The position numbers and the translations under genes were made by a program. The notes under the pieces are model-generated. The model saw nothing but the letters and a program-made list of their open reading frames with translations. It was not told the origin of the DNA and made no database searches. Source: an uncultured Clostridia bacterium (GTDB lineage Bacteria > Bacillota > Clostridia > Oscillospirales > CAG-272). Taken from it: a DNA stretch of 6,564 nt. The stretch's first letter is position 1; every line of letters starts with the position of its first letter. This document shows, one piece after another, positions 1 through 5,103 of the stretch. The stretch covers positions 1 to 6,564 of the forward strand of contig CAJGDZ010000099.1 of NCBI GenBank assembly GCA_904502055.1, given 5' to 3'.

Positions 1-88
1 AGAAGAGACTGGAAGCTTCCGCAAAGTAAGCTTTTTTGTCCTTGGCAAATTCAAATTCAAAGCAATCGGGCAAGTTGTGTTCATGCAT
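1..88 (-). CDS. N-terminus of an unrecognised divergent gene, cut by the window edge
   Basis: An open frame runs from an ATG at 88-86 leftwards off the window, giving 29 visible codons with no stop. The peptide starts MHEHNLPDCFEFEFAKDKK and is rich in Asp, Glu, Lys, Ala and Phe. That looks more like protein than the Leu/Phe/Arg-heavy readings of the same bases on the plus strand. A modest SD (AAGGGC on the minus strand, 99-94) lies about 5 bases before the ATG. It would be divergent from hflX, with 41 bp between the two starts. I do not recognise the family from so short a piece. The main doubt is that a frame of this length can be open by chance. The start codon lies in the loop of the inverted repeat 68-97. 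Confidence 0.5.
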   Translation of the reverse strand, partial: MHEHNLPDCFEFEFAKDKKAYFAEASSLF

Positions 89-97
89 AACTTGCCC
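68..97. repeat. 9-bp inverted repeat upstream of hflX, around the divergent start codon
   Basis: GGGCAAGTT at 68-76 is exactly matched by AACTTGCCC at 89-97, with a 12-base loop. Read on the plus strand it is followed by TTATTGTTTT (98-107), so it could be a terminator or attenuator ahead of hflX. Read on the minus strand the first arm carries the GGG of the SD and the ATG (88-86) opens the loop, so it could hide the start of the divergent gene. As DNA it could be an operator shared by both genes. The sequence alone does not decide between these. Confidence 0.6.
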
Positions 98-115
98 TTA
101 TTGTTTTAAATAAGG

Positions 116-130
116 AAAGGAACATCCTTT
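116..130 (+). promoter_or_regulatory. Small hairpin over the hflX SD
   Basis: AAAGGA (116-121) pairs perfectly with TCCTTT (125-130) across an ACA loop, with a possible G-U pair at 115/131. It covers the proximal half of the purine-rich SD and touches the first base of the TTG start. Only two of the six pairs are G-C, so the structure is weak, and a second AAGG (112-115) stays free. Confidence 0.4.
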
Positions 131-1419
131 TGGAAAATCAGGAAATCAAAAACAGCCGTGCGGTGCTGGTGGCGCTTTGTCACAACAGTGCCGACATGGT
201 CGAAACCGAAAAAAGCCTTGACGAGCTCACGCGCCTTCTGGACACGGCCGGCGGCGATGTTTTTGCAAGACTTATACAAAACAAGGATACACCCGACGTC
301 CGCACCGTGATCGGCAGTGGAAAGGTCAAGGAGCTGAAGGAGATCTGCGTGGGCAATGAGATCGATCTTGTGATCTTTGACGGCGACCTCTCCCCCTCCC
401 AGATCCGAAACCTTGAAGACGAGCTTGACGGTGCGAGTGTCATTGACCGCTCGATGCTGATTCTCGACATTTTCGCGCTTCACGCCACGACAGGCGAGGG
501 TAAGCTTCAGGTCGAGCTGGCTCAGCTCAAATACACCGCGCCGCGTCTGATCGGCAAGGGCAACGAACTTTCGCGTCTGGGCGGCGGCATCGGCACAAGA
601 GGCCCCGGCGAGACCAAGCTGGAGAGCGACAAGCGGCATATGAAGCGCCGCATCGCCGCGCTTGAGGCCGAGCTTGAGGTTTTGGAGAAAAACCGCATGA
701 CCATGCGCGCCTCACGCGACCGAAGCGGCATCCCCAAGGTGGCCATCGTGGGTTATACCAACGCCGGCAAGTCCACCCTTCTCAACCGACTGACCGATGC
801 AGGCATTTTGGCCGAGGACAAGCTGTTTGCCACGCTGGATCCCACCACGCGGAAATATTCCCTGCCTTCGGGCGAGAACATTTTGCTGACCGACACGGTC
901 GGCTTTATCCGCAAGCTCCCTCACCATCTTGTAAAGGCGTTCAAATCGACACTTGACGAGGCGGTCTACGCCGACATTCTGGTGGTGCTTGCCGACGTTT
1001 CGGATGAGGAATACCCCGCTCAGCTCCGTGTTACACGTGAAATCCTCGGTGAGCTCGGCGCCGCCGACAAGCCTACGGTATACGTGTTCAACAAGTGTGA
1101 CAGAGGCGTCGCCGCCCCCGTTGCCTCGGTGATCAACACCGACAGTGAGCATCACGTTATGCTTTCTGCCAAGGAGGGCGACGGTGTGGAGACGCTGGTT
1201 GAGCTTCTCGACCGCATTCTGCACGAGGGCAAAACACGTGCGGTCTTTGTCATTCCCAACGCCGAGCAGGGAGCGCTGAGCACGCTCTACAAAAACGCGA
1301 CGGTGGAGGACGTGGAATACGGCGCAACCGCTGTCACCGTTACTGCCATTGTCGACGCCAAGGTGCGCGGTATGATGAAAAAATATGACATCTGTCCTCC
1401 CAAAAAGGAGGAATACTGA
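130..1419 (+). CDS. hflX: HflX ribosome-associated GTPase
   Basis: This is a complete HflX of 429 residues, close to the usual length (E. coli about 426). HflX binds the 50S E-site region and splits stalled or hibernating ribosomes; it acts in the cytoplasm. An N-terminal HflX domain (about 9-120) leads into the family signature GGGIGTRGPGETKLE (151-165) and a helical linker (165-195). The G domain shows G1 GYTNAGKST (208-216), G2 at DPTT (237-240), G3 DTVG (255-258), G4 NKCD (321-324) and G5 SAKEG (346-350). All key residues are present. The start is TTG: there is no in-frame ATG between the stop at 88-90 and codon 23, the N-terminus has full family length, and AAGGAAAGGAA (112-122) stands in front of it. 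The SD can fold onto TCCTTT just before the start codon. It forms a unit with the next gene, 3 bp away. Confidence 0.96.
   Translation: MENQEIKNSRAVLVALCHNSADMVETEKSLDELTRLLDTAGGDVFARLIQNKDTPDVRTVIGSGKVKELKEICVGNEIDLVIFDGDLSPSQIRNLEDELDGASVIDRSMLILDIFALHATTGEGKLQVELAQLKYTAPRLIGKGNELSRLGGGIGTRGPGETKLESDKRHMKRRIAALEAELEVLEKNRMTMRASRDRSGIPKVAIVGYTNAGKSTLLNRLTDAGILAEDKLFATLDPTTRKYSLPSGENILLTDTVGFIRKLPHHLVKAFKSTLDEAVYADILVVLADVSDEEYPAQLRVTREILGELGAADKPTVYVFNKCDRGVAAPVASVINTDSEHHVMLSAKEGDGVETLVELLDRILHEGKTRAVFVIPNAEQGALSTLYKNATVEDVEYGATAVTVTAIVDAKVRGMMKKYDICPPKKEEY
1395..1412 (+). promoter_or_regulatory. SD-sequestering hairpin at the hflX/yigZ-family junction
   Basis: TCCTCC (1395-1400) pairs perfectly with GGAGGA (1407-1412) across the six-base loop CAAAAA. 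The right arm is the SD of the next gene (AAGGAGG, 1405-1411, 11 bases before the ATG at 1423). Both arms lie in the last codons of hflX (Cys-Pro-Pro-Lys-Lys-Glu-Glu-Tyr). A ribosome finishing hflX at 1417-1419 would melt the hairpin, which is the usual layout for translational coupling. Confidence 0.55.
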
Positions 1420-1422
1420 GAT

Positions 1423-2052
1423 ATGGCTGAAGAACTCTATATCACGCTTGCCAAGGAAGCAAGCGCCGAATTTGAGGAAAAGCGCTCGATCTTTATCGGC
1501 TACGCAAAGCCCACCAAGAGCGAGGAGGAGGCACTGGCCTTCGTTGCTCAGATCAAGCAAAAGCACAAGGATGCCACACACAACGTATTCGGCTACAGCA
1601 TGAAGCACGGCATTCTGGCACGCTACTCGGACGATGGCGAGCCGCAAGGCACGGCAGGTATGCCGGTGCTGGACGTCATTCGCAAATCGGGCGTGGACGA
1701 TGCCACCGTCGTGGTCACGCGTTATTTCGGCGGCACACTTCTGGGAGCGGGCGGTCTTGTACGCGCCTACTCTGCCGCCGCCAAAATGGCACTTGAGGCC
1801 GCGGAGATCGTGACGTACGAGAGCTACACCGAGATCTCCCTTACCTGCTCGTACGCTGACCACCAAAAAATTTCCGCCGAGCTTCCCCGCTTTGGTGCGA
1901 TCCTTGACGATACGGTCTACGCGGAGGACGTCACACTGAGGTTTGCCGTAAAGGATGCCGTCACAGATTCCGTCCTCGGCCGCATCCGTGAGATGTCGGG
2001 GGGAAAGCTTATACCCGAGATCGTGGGAAAACGATTTGATTATCAGGCATAA
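1423..2052 (+). CDS. YigZ/IMPACT family protein (UPF0029)
   Basis: A 209-residue protein of the YigZ (E. coli) / YvyE (B. subtilis) / eukaryotic IMPACT family, at the usual length for bacterial members. The IMPACT domain covers about residues 15-125, with ATHNVFGY (51-58), SDDGEPQGTAGMP (69-81) and TRYFGGTLLGAGGL (99-112), which are the family's most conserved blocks. A C-terminal DUF1949-type alpha/beta domain follows (about 138-195). The biochemical role of bacterial members is not settled; eukaryotic IMPACT binds Gcn1 and damps Gcn2 signalling. The ATG is 3 bp after the hflX stop, with the SD inside hflX. The two genes are surely cotranscribed, suggesting (inference) a shared role around translation or ribosome stress. 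The gene ends just before the terminator at 2054. Confidence 0.94.
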   Translation: MAEELYITLAKEASAEFEEKRSIFIGYAKPTKSEEEALAFVAQIKQKHKDATHNVFGYSMKHGILARYSDDGEPQGTAGMPVLDVIRKSGVDDATVVVTRYFGGTLLGAGGLVRAYSAAAKMALEAAEIVTYESYTEISLTCSYADHQKISAELPRFGAILDDTVYAEDVTLRFAVKDAVTDSVLGRIREMSGGKLIPEIVGKRFDYQA

Positions 2053-2053
2053 C

Positions 2054-2088
2054 AAAAGCCGTTGCGACTAGGTCGCAACGGCTTTTTT
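2054..2088. terminator. Bidirectional intrinsic terminator between convergent units
   Basis: GCCGTTGCGAC (2058-2068) pairs perfectly with GTCGCAACGGC (2072-2082) around the loop TAG. The stem extends through four A-T pairs (2054-2057 with 2083-2086). Six T residues (2083-2088) follow on the plus strand, and TTTT follows on the minus strand. It begins two bases after the yigZ-family stop and its T tract overlaps the last base of the convergent gene's stop, so one element ends both transcripts. Confidence 0.93.
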
Positions 2089-3311
2089 CATTTGAAATCA
2101 ACGACGTCCCTCGGCTCGCGAAGCACCCATTCTCCGCTTGTGAAATCGGGAATTTCAACGGGAGCACCTCCCATTTGGATCGAGGTCTCGGAAAGGCAGG
2201 TAACTGCCATCCACGCCGCTGCGTCAAACACGTCGATCGGCATCTCCTCGCCGCTTCTTGCACAGCGGAAAAAGGCCTTCAGCGTAAGCGTATCCATGCC
2301 GTCATGCCCCGCCTCCATCTCCTGCTTTGTGAGGGTCTTCCACTCTGAAGGCAAATACTCCTCATGATAATCGTTCGCGCTGTTGTAATGCAGGCTCATG
2401 CCGTCTTTATGGTTATCCTTGCCGTCGATAAACGCAACGTTTCCGTCCTCCTTGAACATACCCTTTGTTCCGCACACCGTGAATTCACGGCTGTAAAAAT
2501 GCGGCAGGGTGGTGTCCAGCTTAAGTGAGATCACGCTTCCGTCGGCGCAGGTAATGTTGGTACAGACCACATCGCCCTGCATAAAGGTCTTGTCAAGCAG
2601 CTCCGTGGGCTCTCCCTTTGCGCGGACAAACGCGCTCATTCCGCGTGCCTTTGTGGCCACCGAGCTGAGCGTCAGCATACGGTTTCCGCGGTTAACATTC
2701 AGAATTTTGGCAAGAGGGCCCAGTTCGTGTGTGGGGTAATTCTCGCAATTTCTCGCAAGGTAATTGCGGAGGCGATAATGGCGGTTGGCCGCGCCGCTTG
2801 CGATCTGCTCACGCAGATCGTGACAGTACGCCCCGTGACCGTAAACCACCTCACCGAAAAGCCCCTTGCGCACAAGGTTGGTCACCAGAAGCTCGTTTTT
2901 GCCAAAGCAACAGTTTTCCAGAAACATAAACGGCGTTCCCGTCTCACGGTAAGCCTCCACCAAGGCAAAGCAATCGTCCAAGGAATAGGCACCGCCCACC
3001 TCAAGGCCCGTGATCTTGCCCGCCCGCATCGAGGCAATGGCCAGCGGCACGTGCGCCTCCCAGGAGGCGGAGATGATTACGGTGTTCACCTCACTGTCCG
3101 CAAAAAGCTCGGCGGCAGAGGCATAGCCCTTAGGCTCAGCACCTCGCTTTTCCTTGACCAGCGCGCAAAAATCGTCCACGCGGTCGGGATACAGATCACA
3201 CCCCGCCACCACGCTGACGTCCTCCCGCAGATCCAGGATGTTCTTCAAAAGCACCTTTCCCCGTCTGCCAAGTCCGATAAAGCCAAGGCGGATTTCGTCT
3301 ACTTTATACAT
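2088..3311 (-). CDS. Gfo/Idh/MocA-fold protein of the GH109-like branch
   Basis: A 407-residue NAD(P)-binding protein. The N-terminal Rossmann fold carries GLGRRG (13-18); the strand ending in Glu104 (LEVGGA) takes the place of the usual EKP motif. Several blocks recall GH109 enzymes (NAD-dependent alpha-N-acetylgalactosaminidases) and their Firmicutes relatives: LENCCFGK (131-138), AYCHDLRE (161-168), YPTHELGP (192-199), NRGNRM (207-212), HFYSREFTVCGTKG (271-284) and HDGMD (336-340). GH109 enzymes use bound NAD to oxidise and re-reduce the sugar during glycosidic cleavage, so this may be a glycosidase rather than a net oxidoreductase. There is no signal peptide, so it is cytoplasmic. SD GAAGGGAAG (3326-3318) lies 6 bases before the ATG. 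It follows the nagB-like gene by 20 bp, pointing to an amino-sugar-containing glycan. Family and fold are secure; activity and substrate are inferred. Confidence 0.88.
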   Translation of the reverse strand: MYKVDEIRLGFIGLGRRGKVLLKNILDLREDVSVVAGCDLYPDRVDDFCALVKEKRGAEPKGYASAAELFADSEVNTVIISASWEAHVPLAIASMRAGKITGLEVGGAYSLDDCFALVEAYRETGTPFMFLENCCFGKNELLVTNLVRKGLFGEVVYGHGAYCHDLREQIASGAANRHYRLRNYLARNCENYPTHELGPLAKILNVNRGNRMLTLSSVATKARGMSAFVRAKGEPTELLDKTFMQGDVVCTNITCADGSVISLKLDTTLPHFYSREFTVCGTKGMFKEDGNVAFIDGKDNHKDGMSLHYNSANDYHEEYLPSEWKTLTKQEMEAGHDGMDTLTLKAFFRCARSGEEMPIDVFDAAAWMAVTCLSETSIQMGGAPVEIPDFTSGEWVLREPRDVVDFK

Positions 3312-3331
3312 ATGTAACTTCCCTTCAACGG

Positions 3332-4084
3332 TCAGCGATATTTTTCGATCAGCTCCTCATTAAGGAGCGACGCGGAATCCGCGTCACAGTAGATCACACA
3401 GTCGGCATGCTTCTTGAGAAGCGTGGCGGGAATCTCATTGGTCACGTCGTTTGCCAGCGTATTGTAGATGGCCTCGGCCTTGACCTTGTAGGGCACGACC
3501 GAAACGATGTGCTCACAGCGCATAATGCGGTCACAAGTCATCGAAATTGCCTGCTTAAAGCATTCGTCCTTATCCTTGAACCAGCCCTCGCCGATCTGCT
3601 GCTCAAGGCAGCGCTCCGCCAGCGTTACCACCTTGTAGGCACTCTTGTCCTCAAAATCCGCGGGCGGATCGTTGAAGGCAATGTGCGCGTTTTCACCGAT
3701 ACCGATGAGACCGACGTCCACCGCTTTCTCATCCAAAAGCGCGGTCAGCTCGGCAATGGTCTCCTCCGGTGCGCGTTCTCCATCGATGAGGTGGTACGCG
3801 CCGGGGTGTACCTTATCCACAAAGCGCTCCTTCAGATAGCGCTGGAAGCTGGCAGGATGATCCTTTGAAATTCCCACATACTCGTCCAGATGGAACATTT
3901 CCACCTTGTCCCATTCCACGGGCAGCTTTACGATCTCGTCAAAAAACGGAAACTGAGACGCGCCCGTAGACAACAGGATTCTGGCGCTTCCCTTTTTGGC
4001 AATGGCCTCGGAAATCAAGCGCGCAGTATATACGGCGGCATCCTTGCCCATTTCTTGCTTGGTGGCAAATACTTTAAGTTTCAT
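3332..4084 (-). CDS. nagB: Glucosamine-6-phosphate deaminase-like protein (NagB family)
   Basis: A NagB/6-phosphogluconolactonase-fold protein, 250 residues from the chosen start. True NagB converts glucosamine-6-phosphate to fructose-6-phosphate and ammonia in the cytoplasm. Visible motifs are the phosphate loop STGASQ (39-44), FHLDEYVG (64-71, with Asp67 as the expected general base) and GIGENAHIAFNDP (128-140) with His134. Against E. coli NagB the loop differs: Asn132 stands where Asp141 is expected, Ala133 replaces Gly, and Asp139 replaces Glu148. The C-terminal part (SMTCDRIMRCEHIVSVVP, 181-198) resembles a divergent deaminase subgroup, so the exact substrate is open. An ATG at 4090-4088 would add two residues but sits one base after the SD (GGAG, 4095-4092). 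The ATG at 4084-4082 is 7 bases from it and is preferred. It is first in a two-gene unit with the GH109-like gene. Confidence 0.88.
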   Translation of the reverse strand: MKLKVFATKQEMGKDAAVYTARLISEAIAKKGSARILLSTGASQFPFFDEIVKLPVEWDKVEMFHLDEYVGISKDHPASFQRYLKERFVDKVHPGAYHLIDGERAPEETIAELTALLDEKAVDVGLIGIGENAHIAFNDPPADFEDKSAYKVVTLAERCLEQQIGEGWFKDKDECFKQAISMTCDRIMRCEHIVSVVPYKVKAEAIYNTLANDVTNEIPATLLKKHADCVIYCDADSASLLNEELIEKYR

Positions 4085-4117
4085 AAGCATTCTCCTTTAT
4101 GAATATATTTCGTCATC

Positions 4118-4147
4118 ATTGTATCACATCCTTCTGCAAGGATTCAA
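4118..4147 (-). promoter_or_regulatory. SigA-type promoter of the nagB-like unit
   Basis: On the minus strand there is a -35 TTGAAT (4147-4142), an 18-base spacer and a -10 TACAAT (4123-4118) preceded by TGA (4126-4124), an extended -10. Transcription would begin near 4111, leaving a leader of about 27 bases with the SD AAAGGAGA in place. ATGC(N4)GCAT (4149-4160) adjoins the -35 and could be part of a regulator site. Confidence 0.65.
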
Positions 4148-4185
4148 TATGCAATCGCATCCGTTTGGCAAAAATTACATAAATC

Positions 4186-4199
4186 TCACCGTTTTTTGC
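4186..4199. repeat. 14-bp inverted repeat, copy 1 (araC stop codon)
   Basis: TCACCGTTTTTTGC on the plus strand, including the stop codon of the AraC-type gene (minus-strand TGA at 4188-4186). It is the exact reverse complement of 5010-5023. It lies about 40 bp upstream of the -35 of the nagB-like promoter, a distance at which an activator could bind. Confidence 0.5.
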
Positions 4200-4977
4200 G
4201 GTATTCTCGGGGGGATATCCCTACATTATGTTTGAAGATCAGCGAAAAATAATTGGCCGAGGAATAACCGCAAAGCTCGGCGATCTCGCTCATTCCCTTG
4301 GCGGTTTCTGTGAGAAATCGCTTGGCCGCATTGAGTCGCACCAGCGAGCAATATTCCATCACCGAGCACTTCATCACACGCTGGAAGCTGCGACAGAGCG
4401 TGTTTTTGGAAACAAAAAAGAGTTCCGAAAGCCTTTCCAACGTGATTGGCTCACGGTAGTGCTCATTTATGTAGCCAACCACACCGAGGACCGCCTCGTC
4501 CCCGCGCTTTTCCGACGTAGTGAGGCACTCGGTCGGAAGCGGCAATAGCTCGGCTCCGCGCAGAAAACAGATCAGAGACTTAATCAGATGAAGCGCGTAT
4601 TTTTTCTGCAAGGATGCGGTGGGATAATCCTCATCCATGCTCTCCAGCAGTGAGAAAAACAGCTCGCCCCGCTCGCCCACAGGCTCAAACGCCACAAGGT
4701 GGAAGCACGCGTCAAGAAAGCTCACCTCGGCTTCATTCAGCTCCCCCGGAGAAAGATAAAGGTTGACACGCCGATACGCGCCGCCCTCGGTTCGGTGAAT
4801 GCAGGATGGCGGAATGACCGCCACGGAGCGCGGCCTTAAAGCCAGCTTTTTGTTCTCAAAAATCAGCGTTCTCTCACCTTCGAGCAAGCAATATATTTCA
4901 TAATACTCGTGCGAATGCAGGGACGCCATGTTCCACTCTCTGTCCAACGCCCGATACTCGATCTCTACAAAGCCCAT
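4186..4977 (-). CDS. AraC family transcriptional regulator
   Basis: A 263-residue regulator from the chosen start. The N-terminal cupin (AraC_binding type) shows HSHEYYEIY (21-29) and a Pro/His-rich strand RPRSVAVIPPSCIHR (48-62), typical of sugar-sensing members. The C-terminal DNA-binding domain has two helix-turn-helix units: ITLERLSELFFVSKNTLCRSF (about 178-198) and SEIAELCGYSSANYFSLIF (230-248), ending GISPREYR. It probably controls the nagB-like/GH109-like unit just downstream, and perhaps itself. An in-frame ATG at 4995-4993 would add six residues, but it lies about two bases from the predicted transcription start. The extra codons also spell the SD itself (AAAGGAG, 4989-4983), which is 6 bases before the ATG at 4977-4975. 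I therefore take the shorter start. The ligand is unknown. Confidence 0.92.
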   Translation of the reverse strand: MGFVEIEYRALDREWNMASLHSHEYYEIYCLLEGERTLIFENKKLALRPRSVAVIPPSCIHRTEGGAYRRVNLYLSPGELNEAEVSFLDACFHLVAFEPVGERGELFFSLLESMDEDYPTASLQKKYALHLIKSLICFLRGAELLPLPTECLTTSEKRGDEAVLGVVGYINEHYREPITLERLSELFFVSKNTLCRSFQRVMKCSVMEYCSLVRLNAAKRFLTETAKGMSEIAELCGYSSANYFSLIFKHNVGISPREYRKKR

Positions 4978-5003
4978 ATCGGTCTCCTTTCGCATTTTAT
5001 ACT

Positions 5004-5031
5004 ATTATAGCAAAAAACGGTGATTTTTCAA
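5004..5031 (-). promoter_or_regulatory. Promoter of the AraC-type gene
   Basis: On the minus strand there is a -35 TTGAAA (5031-5026), a 16-base spacer and a perfect -10 TATAAT (5009-5004) preceded by TGC, an extended -10. The start of transcription should be near A4997. The region above it (5032-5069) is rich in A and T tracts and could act as an UP element. The spacer (5010-5025) is almost entirely one copy of the 14-bp inverted repeat, so a protein bound there would block RNA polymerase. Confidence 0.8.
5010..5023. repeat. 14-bp inverted repeat, copy 2 (araC promoter spacer)
   Basis: GCAAAAAACGGTGA on the plus strand, the exact reverse complement of 4186-4199 about 810 bp away. The match stops at both ends after 14 bases. 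It occupies the DNA between the -35 and -10 of the AraC-type gene. The A6 tract lowers its information content, so chance remains possible. Confidence 0.5.
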
Positions 5032-5069
5032 GTAATTTCAAACAAAATGATCAAAAAAACATAAATCAT

Positions 5070-5100
5070 ACAAAAACGGCAGAATTTCTGCCGTTTTTGT
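5070..5100 (-). terminator. Intrinsic terminator of the gltA/nfnB-type gene
   Basis: A 14-bp perfect stem (5070-5083 with 5087-5100) with a three-base loop and core CGGCAG/CTGCCG. On the minus strand it begins 3 bases after the stop codon and is followed by TTTTTGT and a further T-rich run. It separates this unit from the araC promoter downstream. Confidence 0.92.
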
Positions 5101-5103
5101 GTT

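Noticed and set aside
3..29. Plus-strand frame ending KRLEASAK-stop, as the tail of a gene upstream of hflX
   Set aside because: Only eight codons are visible, so there is no support beyond an open frame; the minus-strand reading of the same bases looks more like protein and has an SD.
75..104. Possible hflX promoter TTGTGT, 18-base spacer, TATTGT
   Set aside because: Both hexamers match consensus poorly and overlap the inverted repeat; transcription could also come from further left.
712..2055. Long 447-residue minus-strand open frame opposite hflX and the yigZ-family gene
   Set aside because: It is antisense to two well-conserved genes, has low-complexity His/Val/Leu/Arg-rich sequence without a domain I recognise, and has the look of a codon-bias shadow.
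3307..3316. 10-bp palindrome TACATATGTA over the start codon of the GH109-like gene
   Set aside because: Short, A/T-rich and probably a by-product of the start context; too short to fold into a useful RNA hairpin.
2727..3317. 196-residue plus-strand open frame opposite the GH109-like gene
   Set aside because: Shadow of a gene with clear family motifs; no SD or promoter of its own.
4149..4160. ATGC(N4)GCAT next to the nagB-like -35 as a regulator site
   Set aside because: Four-base arms are expected often by chance; kept only as a remark in the promoter entry.
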